Of a stretch of DNA of 64,000 nt, positions 23,760 to 32,202 are shown piece by piece (within the stretch, counting starts at the first letter, position 1; every line of letters starts with the position of its first letter). The translations under genes and the position numbers were made by a program. The notes below the pieces were generated by a model. That model was not told the DNA's origin, searched no databases, and saw nothing but the letters and a program-made list of their open reading frames with translations. The stretch comes from Variovorax paradoxus (GTDB lineage Bacteria; Pseudomonadota; Gammaproteobacteria; Burkholderiales; Burkholderiaceae_C): NCBI RefSeq assembly GCF_030811855.1, contig NZ_JAUSRN010000005.1, positions 248,001 through 312,000 of the forward strand, written 5' to 3'.

Positions 23760-25040
23760 CTAGTCCGCGACGGAAAACAGCACCGGATAGGAAGACGCCT
23801 TGGCAGCGACGCCTCCCTCCACCGGATTGCCGCAGCTCCCGTGATGCAGCTGCGGAAAGAAGTCGACCCGCGTGCACTTCTTGCCCTTGGCTGCAGGAAT
23901 CACCACGTTCTGATCGGAGTTTTGCGTCCACACCACGTGCAGCAAGGTCGTTCCGCGGCTCAGCACCAGCTTGTTCAGGCTCCCGTTGCTGTCGTATGAA
24001 ACCTTCTTCGAAGTCCGTGCGATCTTGAGGAATTCGGTCAGGCTCGAAAAGGCTTCCTTCTTCTCACCGGCCTTCGACTTGAGCCCGAAGTTGTCTTCTC
24101 GGGAAACGACAGAGGTTCCCCGGTCCTTCCAGGCATAGAGATTCAAGAGCTTGATGCCCGCGGCCACGTTGGTCAGGTACTCACGCAGGACGAGCGCTGC
24201 CTGGGTGTTGCGGTCCCTGACCGGCAGGTACGACGCATAGCCCCATTCCGAGGCAACGATGCCGACCTTGCCGAGCTGCAGTTGATCCAGCTTGGCGCGC
24301 AGTTTTCCGTAGTCGGCGATGGCCGTTTCCGGAACCGAGCGGTAGGGGTGGATCGATATGTCCGTCAGGCAATTGGCCTTGGCTCCGGACACGAAGGCAT
24401 TCTCGAGTTGCGGCGGCACTTGCCCCTGGTTGAAAGGAAGCTTCGCAAAGCCGAACCCCATGACGATCTTCGGCGGGTTCTTCAGTTGCGCGATGCTGTT
24501 GCAAAACTCCGCGGTCGCGGTTTCGAAGTTCGAAAAAAGCGCCGGATTCAGAAAGGTCTTGTAGTCGGGCTCGTTCCACAGTTCCCACACCGCCACGTCG
24601 GCGGTGTGCGCGTTCATGAATTCGGCGGCAAAGTTGGCGAACAGCTTTTCCCTTTGGCCTCCGCCTAGGTCCGAGGGCTCGTGGCCCCAGATCTCCCGCC
24701 CGCCGAACAACGTCACGATGGCATCGAGCCTCGCATTGCGCACGCGCCGGATCAGCTTGGAGTAGTCGATCTGCCCGGGGTTGACGCTCTTAAGCGGCGG
24801 CCGCACGCCGAATCGGACGAACTCGAAGCCCGCCGCCCGGATTTCGTTCAGGTCTTCGTCCGAGATGTCGCTCGGATCGATCTGCACGCTCAGCGCCGTC
24901 GGGTAGTCGGTGTTCAGCTCGCTGATGCCGCGCGCCTGAGCCGCGCAGGAAAGAGCCGCGAGGGCCGAGGCAGCGCAGAGCAGCTTGCAAGCACCCAACA
25001 TGCGCTTCGAGGCAGGGGCGAGGGATGAAAACTTCATCAT
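23760..25040 (-). CDS. Secreted clan GH-A glycoside hydrolase (PslG/GH39-like)
   Basis: A 426-residue secreted protein. Signal peptide about residues 1-37 (LCAASALAALSCAAQARG). A TIM-barrel of clan GH-A is indicated by WELWNEPDY with acid/base Glu157, a following ISIHPYRS segment (residues about 228-235) and VASEWGYAS with nucleophile Glu265. A C-terminal beta domain follows (from about 350). PslG of Pseudomonas is a clan GH-A enzyme encoded in an exopolysaccharide cluster, and this gene sits in the same kind of place, so it may trim or release the nascent polymer. The start overlaps the glycosyltransferase stop (ATGA), and a frame extending to 25622 was rejected. Exact GH family not decided. 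Confidence 0.78.
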   Translation of the reverse strand: MMKFSSLAPASKRMLGACKLLCAASALAALSCAAQARGISELNTDYPTALSVQIDPSDISDEDLNEIRAAGFEFVRFGVRPPLKSVNPGQIDYSKLIRRVRNARLDAIVTLFGGREIWGHEPSDLGGGQREKLFANFAAEFMNAHTADVAVWELWNEPDYKTFLNPALFSNFETATAEFCNSIAQLKNPPKIVMGFGFAKLPFNQGQVPPQLENAFVSGAKANCLTDISIHPYRSVPETAIADYGKLRAKLDQLQLGKVGIVASEWGYASYLPVRDRNTQAALVLREYLTNVAAGIKLLNLYAWKDRGTSVVSREDNFGLKSKAGEKKEAFSSLTEFLKIARTSKKVSYDSNGSLNKLVLSRGTTLLHVVWTQNSDQNVVIPAAKGKKCTRVDFFPQLHHGSCGNPVEGGVAAKASSYPVLFSVAD

Positions 25041-26107
25041 CAAAGAACTGACTCCTTGTACAAATCGACGATGGCGGAGTTCATCCGGTCGGCGGTGTAT
25101 TTCTTCTCGAAGATCTCGCGGCCGGCGCGCCCCATCCGGACCATGTCTGCATCGGAGATCTGGTCGATCTCGCGCAGCATTTCGTCCAGGCGAGCAAGCG
25201 GAAACAGCCGTCCGCTGCGGGTGTCTTCGACGATGTCGATGAGACCGCCCACCGCAGATGCAAACACCGGCTTGCTCCGCGCCATGGCTTCGACGGCGAC
25301 GAGGCCGAAGCCCTCCCATCTGGAGGGAACGATGATCGCGTCGCAAGACCTGTAGGCGGCGTCGAGTTCGTCCTTCTCGAGCCATCCCTTGAACTCGATG
25401 TCCTCGGATTGGACGAGAGAGAGATCGTTTCGAACGGCGCCGCCGACGACGACCAGTTTGAAATTGGGCCGAACCCGTGCATACGACTCGAGCAGTGCGT
25501 CGATGCCTTTTTGCCGGTCCAGCCGACCCACGAACAAGATTCGCCGGGTGTGCGGCAGATGCCTGGGAACGGCGCCCTGCTCTAGCAGAGCCGCCGCCGG
25601 AGTGATCCCGTTCGGAATGCACCTGCAGCGCTTGATGCCGAACTTTTCCGCAATGCGCAGCTCATGGTCGCTGATGCAGATGATGGCGTCGCTCCAATAC
25701 GAAAGGAGCCATTCGACCCATCGATAGATCGACTTCTTGTACGAAGGGCCGATCTGGTCGAAAGCCCATCCGTGGGAGCAATAGACGATCTTCGTCTCTT
25801 GCGGCACCTGGCCGAGCAGCGCCATTGCGCGCACGATGCCGCCCGCGATCGAGCTGTGCAGATGAAGCACCGAAGGACGTTCCGTCCGGATGATCTTTCG
25901 TACTTCGGCCGCATAGGTCGCGAGGGCCAGCGGACTGCGCGCCGTGGGGACCACGTGGGTGTCCTGCGAGCTCAGCCAATCCACCGGCCCGGGAAGAATG
26001 AACTTCGCCTGGCTGATCACCGGAGAGTTCTGCTGGAAACCGGAGACCATCCGAAGATAGGTTTCCAGCCCGCCCTTGAGTGTTTCGGCAATGTGCAAGA
26101 TTTTCAC
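25040..26107 (-). CDS. GT4-family glycosyltransferase
   Basis: A 355-residue GT-B-fold enzyme. It begins VKILHIAETLKGGLETYLR, has the acceptor-side CSHGWAFD and the donor-side GRLDRQKGIDALLESYA, and carries the E-x7-E nucleotide-sugar motif (SRWEGFGLVAVEAM). It probably adds one sugar to the lipid-linked repeat unit at the cytoplasmic face of the inner membrane. The start is the GTG at 26107 with GAGGGAG six bases upstream. A TTG at 26122 overlaps the preceding gene and is less likely. It is the only sugar-adding enzyme in this cluster apart from the initiating transferase. Sugar specificity unknown. Confidence 0.87.
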   Translation of the reverse strand: MKILHIAETLKGGLETYLRMVSGFQQNSPVISQAKFILPGPVDWLSSQDTHVVPTARSPLALATYAAEVRKIIRTERPSVLHLHSSIAGGIVRAMALLGQVPQETKIVYCSHGWAFDQIGPSYKKSIYRWVEWLLSYWSDAIICISDHELRIAEKFGIKRCRCIPNGITPAAALLEQGAVPRHLPHTRRILFVGRLDRQKGIDALLESYARVRPNFKLVVVGGAVRNDLSLVQSEDIEFKGWLEKDELDAAYRSCDAIIVPSRWEGFGLVAVEAMARSKPVFASAVGGLIDIVEDTRSGRLFPLARLDEMLREIDQISDADMVRMGRAGREIFEKKYTADRMNSAIVDLYKESVL

Positions 26108-26118
26108 GGCCCGCTCCC

Positions 26119-27267
26119 TCAAATCAAGGCATGAATTCCGGCAACTACTTCGCCTCTCAGAAGGTCGAGTGTTTGCCGGTCCGGAGTTTTTTCGTTCAAC
26201 ACGCCCAGCACCGACGCTTCGAGTTTTTCGACGTGGGGCGACAAATCGAACAGGTAGCGCTTTCGCTTGGTCAATTCGAAGAACGATTCGACCTTTTTGT
26301 CCCAGTTCATCCCTATGGATGGAATGTTCAGGCTGTAGGCAACGATGTTTGCGTGGAGCCGGTGGGCCACGATGCAGGAACAGGCGCTGATCAACGAAAC
26401 GAGTTCATCGGGGTGCCGAGGCACGAGAAAACCTGATTTCAGTGCCCCGGCTTCGGAAGAAATCTCGCTCAACACCTTGTTGTCTTCAGATGCGCCGTTG
26501 GTGAAATAGAGCACCCGCTTTCCCTGTGCGTGCAGGGATGCGGCCAGTGTCGAAAAAAACCGGGCTGACTGGGTCGAATTGGAGTTGGCGTATTCGGAAT
26601 TCATGACAAGGGCATCGAGGCTGCTGACGCAAATGCCGATGTCCCAGCTTTTTTCCGGCGAGAGCTCTTCAGAGAACGCGTCGGCGCAAACAAGGGCAGG
26701 ATCGGGAACGACCCGTATGCTGCCTCTCGGAATTCTGAAATGCGTGTGCAGGTTGCTTGCCGAATCCTTGTCGCGCGTCGCGTAGAAAACGGGCCTCGCA
26801 TTCTTGAGGAAACGCTTGATGAGGAAACGGCCCCAAAAGGACCACTTGGCCGTGACCCCGACCGAAACGATCACCACGCGCTTGCCGCGCAGCAACCTGC
26901 TCAAGAAATACAGCTTGGCCGGAAAGTTGAGGGCCACGTCGCAAAAGAGTTGGCCGCCGCCAATAACGATCAGATCCGCGTCGCTGACGGCGGCCTTCCA
27001 GTTTTTCCGCCACGCAAGAAAGTAGCCCTTGAGGCAATACAGAAAGACGATCAGCGACCGCAGCACCGACGGCAGCTTTGCAAAAACCTCGAATGCGCCC
27101 CCGCCGCGCAAGTTTTCTTCCTGAAAGCCGACGCGGCCGGCAATGTCCAGGAATTCGATGTTGGCTTGCGGATATTTCAGGGCGGCAATATGGGCCAGGG
27201 ATGCGGCAATGACCCCGTCGCCGAGGTTGTCGCTGAAGGGCACTGCGCAGATCAGGATCTTTTTCAT
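26119..27267 (-). CDS. Polysaccharide pyruvyl transferase family protein
   Basis: A 382-residue enzyme resembling CsaB/pyruvyl-transferase proteins, which add a ketal pyruvate from phosphoenolpyruvate to a sugar of a surface polymer. Supporting segments are SDNLGDGVIAASLAHIA at the start, DADLIVIGGGQLFCD, VIVSVGVTAKW and the C-terminal HRLHANIVAYSLNIPSIGMNWDKKV read in pieces. Base composition looks lower in GC than the flanking housekeeping genes, with many Lys, Asn, Phe and Ser codons, which fits horizontal acquisition. The start at 27267 lies 13 bases past the previous stop, with AGGT ahead. An in-frame ATG at 27294 overlaps the previous gene. Confidence 0.83.
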   Translation of the reverse strand: MKKILICAVPFSDNLGDGVIAASLAHIAALKYPQANIEFLDIAGRVGFQEENLRGGGAFEVFAKLPSVLRSLIVFLYCLKGYFLAWRKNWKAAVSDADLIVIGGGQLFCDVALNFPAKLYFLSRLLRGKRVVIVSVGVTAKWSFWGRFLIKRFLKNARPVFYATRDKDSASNLHTHFRIPRGSIRVVPDPALVCADAFSEELSPEKSWDIGICVSSLDALVMNSEYANSNSTQSARFFSTLAASLHAQGKRVLYFTNGASEDNKVLSEISSEAGALKSGFLVPRHPDELVSLISACSCIVAHRLHANIVAYSLNIPSIGMNWDKKVESFFELTKRKRYLFDLSPHVEKLEASVLGVLNEKTPDRQTLDLLRGEVVAGIHALI

Positions 27268-27280
27268 CGCTGACCTGGCT

Positions 27281-27994
27281 TCACCGTGAACCATGGCCGA
27301 CGGCCACTACCCAGATGGTTCTGATGAAGATGCCGATATCCCCGCCCACGGACAGCGTCTCCACGTAGCTGACATCCAAAGCCACGCGTTTCTTGTAGCT
27401 GAGCTGGTTGCGTCCGCTTACCTGCCAGAGCCCGGTGATCCCGGGCCGCACGGCGCAATAGAACGACCAATCGGCGCCATACAAGCCCTTCTGATCCAGC
27501 ATGCAGGGCCGGGGGCCCACAAGGCTCATGTCGCCCACGAGCACGTTCCAGAACTGCGGCAGTTCGTCCAGGCTGGTCTTGCGGATGAACTTGCCGAAGC
27601 GCGTGATGCGCGGGTCGTTCTCGAGCTTTTGATAATCGTCCCACTGCTGGCGCGCCACGGGGTCGTTCTTGAGGTGCTCCTCGAGGATCTCGGCCGAGTT
27701 CGGCAGCATCGAGCGGAACTTGTAGAACTTGAACACGCGGCCGCCCCGCCCGAAGCGCGGCTGCGAATACAAGACCGGTGCGCCGGAACTGATGAATACG
27801 CCGACGGCGATCACCACGTAAAGCCAGCCGAAAACGAAGAAAAAGAACAACGACGCACTGATGTCGACGGCTCTTTTCCCGGCTCGCAGCATGGCCGGAT
27901 GACGAACTCTGACCCATTCCAGTTCATCCGCGATTCCGCTTCGAGCCTCTTCGCCCCCTGGAACCATGGACTCCTCGCGAGAGAAATTGGTCAT
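27281..27994 (-). CDS. Initiating undecaprenyl-phosphate sugar-phosphate transferase (short PGT)
   Basis: A 237-residue polyprenol-phosphate transferase of the WcaJ/WbaP catalytic-domain type. One N-terminal hydrophobic hairpin (about residues 50-75: [20 protein letters not shown]) is followed by [33 protein letters not shown] and [14 protein letters not shown]. It lacks the four N-terminal helices of full-length WbaP. It transfers a sugar-1-phosphate to undecaprenyl phosphate, starting the repeat unit. The first sugar cannot be deduced. Three in-frame ATG codons compete (28015, 27994, 27967). I prefer 27994, which follows a GGGG-like site, but this is not certain. Confidence 0.86.
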   Translation of the reverse strand: MTNFSREESMVPGGEEARSGIADELEWVRVRHPAMLRAGKRAVDISASLFFFFVFGWLYVVIAVGVFISSGAPVLYSQPRFGRGGRVFKFYKFRSMLPNSAEILEEHLKNDPVARQQWDDYQKLENDPRITRFGKFIRKTSLDELPQFWNVLVGDMSLVGPRPCMLDQKGLYGADWSFYCAVRPGITGLWQVSGRNQLSYKKRVALDVSYVETLSVGGDIGIFIRTIWVVAVGHGSR

Positions 27995-28122
27995 ATGCAC
28001 GCCCCGTTTTCGCATTTGTAGCGAAGGCGAATTTCTAGGTTGAGAACTCTCATTGCAGGAGTACCTTTCGTCTTACAAGCAGCGCTTGCCCCATTCAGGG
28101 TTCCGTGGCACGTGACAACCCA

Positions 28123-28147
28123 TGCCAAACCTGAAAGCGGTTTGGCA
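28123..28147 (-). promoter_or_regulatory. Perfect 9-bp hairpin upstream of the initiating transferase
   Basis: Arms TGCCAAACC and GGTTTGGCA enclose a 7-base loop (read on the minus strand GCTTTCA). There is no T-run. It lies in the presumed leader of the assembly genes, about 130 bases before the start codon. It may be a transcript-processing or leader structure, or a weak terminator after wzc. Confidence 0.4.
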
Positions 28148-28284
28148 AACGGAGCCTTGAAGGTTGCAGCGCGGTATATCAGCGCGCCAGCGGAGCGATT
28201 GAAATACCTAATACAAAAGAATGACGCACTGTGTCGTAGACCTTTTTTATTAGCATTTAATCGAGCACCGAATTAGTGCGGCGC

Positions 28285-28298
28285 GTGACAATTATCAC
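28285..28298. promoter_or_regulatory. Near-palindromic AT-rich element downstream of wzc
   Basis: GTGA...TCAC arms surround an AT core with two mismatched positions. The length and form fit a binding site for a dimeric regulator. It is an observation only, and no regulator gene is nearby. Confidence 0.25.
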
Positions 28299-28334
28299 AA
28301 ACTGACTGAATTTTCTCAGAATCCCGGCTACAGC

Positions 28335-30590
28335 CTAGGTGGTATCCCTGTTGTTTTTATATTTATAGTGTGTGTAACGGTAACCACCGTATTTATAGCC
28401 ATTGCTCCCCGCATGTCGCCGCGATAAGTCCATAGCATTCAAAATTACGCCATTTGCCGTACAACCTGCGTGCGCCAATCGCCTGACGCTCTCATTCAAT
28501 TCGCCGAGCTGGGTCTTTTCTGCTCGGGCTACGAGAAGCAAGGAACTCGCCAGCGGCGCTACCGATGCGGTGTCCGCAGCCACCAGCACCGGCGCAGTGT
28601 CGATAATCACAAGGTCGTAATCTGGCGAAAGTTTTTGCAAGATCTGGGCGAAGGAATCGCTTAGTAGCAATTCCGCCGGATTGGGTGGGAGCATTCCGGT
28701 CGTGATGACGTCCAGATTCGGCAAGACCGATGGGCGAACGGCCTTTTCGTAGCTCAGCGTGCCCGCAATCAACTCCGAGAGACCCGATGAACGCGACATT
28801 GAGAAAAATTGATTAACCCGCCCCTTACGCAAATCGGCGTCAATCAAAAGTACCTTTTTGCCTGCCGCAGCGGTGATTGCCGCGAAATTGACGGAGACAA
28901 AAGTTTTCCCGACCCCCGGTGTCGCACCTGAAATGAGCAGGCGATTGTTGGCCGCTTCCAGCATGGCGAATTGCAGAGCCGTACGCAGGCTGCGCAAGCT
29001 TTCGACCGCCGGGTCTTCCGAATGCTGGAGCGCGAGGATGTGCACGCCCGCCGCCCTGTTTTCGATGTTCCTGTCGATCGTGCGTTGCGCGGGGCTCAGC
29101 GGAACGCTGCTGTAGACGTTGAGCCCCGTGTGCATTTCGATTTCGCTCGGATTGCGGATGCCGCCGAAGAGCGAGTTCTTGGCAATCGCGGCGGCGGCAC
29201 CCGCCATGAGCCCCAGGAGCAGCGCCACGGCAATGATCAGCGGTCTCTTGGGCCACACGGGCTCCTCGGGAACGATGGCTTCGTCAAGCAGGCGCACGTT
29301 GCCAACCTTGCCTTCCTTGGCCAGCCGCATCTGCAGTGAGCTGTTGAGCAGCGACACGTAGAGGTCGGTGTTGACCTTGATGTCGCGCTGCATCTGCACG
29401 GTGTTCTGCTGCAGCAGCGGCATTTTCCGGATGCGTGAATCGACCGAAGCGATTTCGCCCTTCCAGGCGGAGATCTGCGTGTCCAGCGTGAGGATGGCGG
29501 GATGCTTGTCCGTGAAGCGCGCCGAGAGTTCGCGACGCTTCTGTTGCGCCTCCAGCAGCTTGGACTGCAGGTCGACGGTCTGGGTCAGCGCGTTCTTGGC
29601 TTCGTCGTCCAGGCTGACCGTGCCGTTCTCGTTTCTGTAGCGGTTGTACAAGTCCTCCGATTGCTCGAGCTGCTTCTTGAACTGGGGCAGCGCGGTGTCG
29701 AGGAAGCCCAGGGTCTTCTCGGCCTCGGCAGCCTTGCGCTCGATGTTCTGGCGCACGTAGAGGCGCCCGATCTCGTTGAGGAGTTGCGTCAGCTTTTCAG
29801 GGCTCGGGCTCTTCCAGCCCACGTCGAGCACGCCCGACTGCTTGCCTTTCTCGACGACCTTGAGGTTGTCCTGAAGCGTCAGGAGCGTCAGTTGCTTCGA
29901 ATAGCGCACGAGTTGGAACTGCGCGCCCGGCTTGGCGCTGATGGCGCTCACCAGCAGCCGGAGATTGCCGCTCGGCAAGTTAGCGAGCAGCGGGGTTCCC
30001 ACGGTGCCCTTGAGCGGTGCCTTGAGTTCGGGGTTGGCCAGCTCGTAGCGGTTGTCGGGCCCGACAGTCAGGGTGAATTGCTTTTCCTCGAAGTCGGCCG
30101 GCACGTCGAACTGGGGAACCATGATCTTCTCGGTTCCGGTCACGTAACCTGCAAGGCCCATGAAGCCGGGTTCCGACAGATCGGTGGCGCGCCGGGCCAG
30201 CCAGCTGCCCACGACAGGCGCATAGCGGGGCACGGCGCTGATGTACAGCTTGGTGTTCTCCACCGCCTGGCCAAGGATGGCGCGCGACTTGATGATCTCG
30301 ATTTCACCCGCTGCCGGCGTCTTCACGCTCAGCAGCGACGATGCAGCGTCGCCCAGGAAACTGCCGGCCGAATTGCCGGAGTCCTCGACCTGCACGGCCA
30401 CGTTGGTTTCGTACATGGGTTTGCCGAAGAAGGCATAGGCCACACCCAGCAACAGCATCACGCCAACCACGATGGCAATGAGCCAGCGGTTGTCGATCAG
30501 GATGTCCAGGTACTCGACGAGGCTGAATTTTTTTTCGCTTTCGTCTTCCAGCGCGGGCATCGGCAGGGCGGCTTGCTGGGATGCGTTCAT
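28335..30590 (-). CDS. wzc: Wzc-type polysaccharide co-polymerase and tyrosine autokinase
   Basis: A 751-residue inner-membrane protein controlling chain length and export. It has a Wzz domain with a first helix about residues 36-55, a long periplasmic coiled-coil region (about 270-400), a second helix (about 449-470) and a cytoplasmic BY-kinase domain. Kinase motifs are Walker A GATPGVGKT (555-563), Walker A' LLIDADLR (581-588) and Walker B VIIDT (661-665). The C-terminal tail holds six tyrosines (732, 734, 737, 739, 742, 744) for autophosphorylation. The start overlaps the wzb stop (ATGA), so wza-wzb-wzc are coupled. Wzb should dephosphorylate it. Confidence 0.95.
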   Translation of the reverse strand: MNASQQAALPMPALEDESEKKFSLVEYLDILIDNRWLIAIVVGVMLLLGVAYAFFGKPMYETNVAVQVEDSGNSAGSFLGDAASSLLSVKTPAAGEIEIIKSRAILGQAVENTKLYISAVPRYAPVVGSWLARRATDLSEPGFMGLAGYVTGTEKIMVPQFDVPADFEEKQFTLTVGPDNRYELANPELKAPLKGTVGTPLLANLPSGNLRLLVSAISAKPGAQFQLVRYSKQLTLLTLQDNLKVVEKGKQSGVLDVGWKSPSPEKLTQLLNEIGRLYVRQNIERKAAEAEKTLGFLDTALPQFKKQLEQSEDLYNRYRNENGTVSLDDEAKNALTQTVDLQSKLLEAQQKRRELSARFTDKHPAILTLDTQISAWKGEIASVDSRIRKMPLLQQNTVQMQRDIKVNTDLYVSLLNSSLQMRLAKEGKVGNVRLLDEAIVPEEPVWPKRPLIIAVALLLGLMAGAAAAIAKNSLFGGIRNPSEIEMHTGLNVYSSVPLSPAQRTIDRNIENRAAGVHILALQHSEDPAVESLRSLRTALQFAMLEAANNRLLISGATPGVGKTFVSVNFAAITAAAGKKVLLIDADLRKGRVNQFFSMSRSSGLSELIAGTLSYEKAVRPSVLPNLDVITTGMLPPNPAELLLSDSFAQILQKLSPDYDLVIIDTAPVLVAADTASVAPLASSLLLVARAEKTQLGELNESVRRLAHAGCTANGVILNAMDLSRRHAGSNGYKYGGYRYTHYKYKNNRDTT

Positions 30591-31042
30591 GTGGGTTGCT
30601 GCTCAGGTTTCGTAATTTTCAGAATGCGGTCGATCCATGTCCCGGCGCCCACGTCGATGAGCGATAAGGCATGCGCGAAAGCCGCCTCGTCTTGCCGATA
30701 GGGATCGGGCACGTCCTGCTTGGCGGCCTCGGCAATGCGAAAGACCTTGCCGCGCACAAATGGGTAGGTCGACTCCAGGTGGCGGCGCTGCTCCATGTCC
30801 ATGACCAGGATCAGGTCCGCTTGCCGGCACAACAACTGGCTGACCTGCTGCGCGACGTGGCCCGAAATGTCGATGCCGCGCGCCCGCATGAGCTTTTGCG
30901 CCATGGCATCGGCCGGCTTGCCCACGAGCGCGCCGGTTCCAGCGGACACCACGCGAAGATGCGGCAGGCCCGCGGCCAAGATGCCCTCCGCCATAGGGCT
31001 TCGGCAGATGTTGCCAATGCAGACTGTCAGGATCGTTTTCAT
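30587..31042 (-). CDS. wzb: Low-molecular-weight protein tyrosine phosphatase (Wzb/Etp type)
   Basis: A 151-residue cytoplasmic phosphatase. The P-loop is CIGNICRS with nucleophile Cys8 and Arg14, and the general acid is Asp113 in VPDPYRQ. The length and motif order match Wzb and Etp. It should remove phosphate from the tyrosine tail of Wzc, cycling the exporter. It is coupled to wza at its start and wzc at its end through ATGA overlaps. Confidence 0.95.
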   Translation of the reverse strand: MKTILTVCIGNICRSPMAEGILAAGLPHLRVVSAGTGALVGKPADAMAQKLMRARGIDISGHVAQQVSQLLCRQADLILVMDMEQRRHLESTYPFVRGKVFRIAEAAKQDVPDPYRQDEAAFAHALSLIDVGAGTWIDRILKITKPEQQPT

Positions 31043-32202
31043 CTGTGGCGGCTCCAGACTTCGTCGCCCGCATTGATGACCTGGGCGGCCGGCAGGATCA
31101 GGCTTGCCAGGCGGTTCCAGGTGACGAGCGGCACGGAATCGATGTAGACCACGTCGCGCGGCTGCAGCGGAAAGCGCTCCGCCAGCCCCAGTGCGGCCGG
31201 ATTCCTGGCGTTCAGGTGGAAGATGGCCGGCAAGCCCCTGCCGTTGTTGCGGATGACGTAGATCTGGCCCGTGTGGGCCGAATTCAGGTTGGGGCCGCCC
31301 GCCTCACCCAGCGCCTCGTTGAGGGTGAGCCGTCCGTTGTGCATGAGCAGCGCCGAGGGCCGCGCGATTTCGCCCATCACGAATACCTTGCTCTCATCGC
31401 GGTGCCGCACCTGGATCATGTCGCCATTGCGCAGCGGAATGCGGCTGGCGTCGGCCCCCAATTCCTGGAGGTTGGGCAGGTTGATGAGCGTGGTCTTGTC
31501 ACCGCGCGTCAGCGTAACGAAAGAGCGGTCCCCGTTGGCGGTGATGCCGCCCGCGCGGCTGATGGCCTCTGCCAGCGTCATCGGCACGTCGGTGAAGATC
31601 TGCAGCCCGGGGTTGCGCACCTCGCCTTCGACGAACGCGCGCCGACTTCTGAAGGACTGGATGCGGACCGTCACCTGCGGGTCCTTGATGTACGCGGCAA
31701 TGCGGCGCGCGATGAGGTCGGAGGCCTCGATTTCGGTCAGGCCCTGGAGCTTGACGCGGCCGATATAGGGAAAGGTGATCTGCCCGTCCGCACCGACGAT
31801 GAAGCCGGGCGCCACGCTGATGCCGGTCGGGTCGGCCTGTTGCGTGATCACCGCGCCCGCGTTGGGCAGCAGTTCCGGATGGTCGTAGACGATCACGCCC
31901 ACCACGTCACTGGGCCCGATGGTGTAGACCGGCGCTTCGCCGAAGAGCGACTTCACTTCCGGCGAAACGGAGGCCGGCTGCGCCTCTGCCATCGCACGGA
32001 TGAGCGCAGGCGAAATGGAGGTGATGACCCCATCCGGTGCGCCATCGGCAGGCAGGTACTGGAACTCCGGTGGCAGGCTTTGGTCTGCCTCATAGGCACC
32101 CACAGAACTGAAGCCCGGGGCGCAGCCCTGCAGCAATAGCGCGCCCATTAGGGCAAAACCCCACCCCATCGGGTACACGAAGCGTGTCAAATTGATCCCC
32201 AT
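31039..32202 (-). CDS. wza: Wza-type outer-membrane polysaccharide export lipoprotein
   Basis: A 387-residue outer-membrane lipoprotein with lipobox LLLQGC (Cys27). It contains a poly_export region (YTIGPSDVVGVIVYDHPEL, residues about 94-112) and SLBB-type domains (AFVEGEVRNPGLQIFTDVPM, and later FVMGEIARPSALLMHNGRLTLNEAL). The C-terminal amphipathic segment includes LVTWNRLASLILPAAQVI. Oligomers form the channel for polymer export. It is the first gene of the minus-strand unit, with 418 bases of non-coding DNA upstream. Confidence 0.95.
   Translation of the reverse strand: MGINLTRFVYPMGWGFALMGALLLQGCAPGFSSVGAYEADQSLPPEFQYLPADGAPDGVITSISPALIRAMAEAQPASVSPEVKSLFGEAPVYTIGPSDVVGVIVYDHPELLPNAGAVITQQADPTGISVAPGFIVGADGQITFPYIGRVKLQGLTEIEASDLIARRIAAYIKDPQVTVRIQSFRSRRAFVEGEVRNPGLQIFTDVPMTLAEAISRAGGITANGDRSFVTLTRGDKTTLINLPNLQELGADASRIPLRNGDMIQVRHRDESKVFVMGEIARPSALLMHNGRLTLNEALGEAGGPNLNSAHTGQIYVIRNNGRGLPAIFHLNARNPAALGLAERFPLQPRDVVYIDSVPLVTWNRLASLILPAAQVINAGDEVWSRHR

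Larger units (their letters stand above)
27995..28334. other. 340-base intergenic region between wzc and the initiating transferase
   Basis: No convincing gene was seen; a 78-residue plus-strand frame starting at 28040 has no ribosome site or family-like sequence. The region is clearly AT-richer than its surroundings and holds a perfect 9-base hairpin (28123-28147) and a near-palindromic GTGACAATTATCAC element (28285-28298). It could hold a separate promoter for the assembly genes. Confidence 0.5.

Noticed and set aside
28040..28276. 78-codon plus-strand frame in the gap between wzc and the initiating transferase
   Set aside because: No ribosome site, no signal peptide or conserved pattern. 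The gap is better explained as regulatory.
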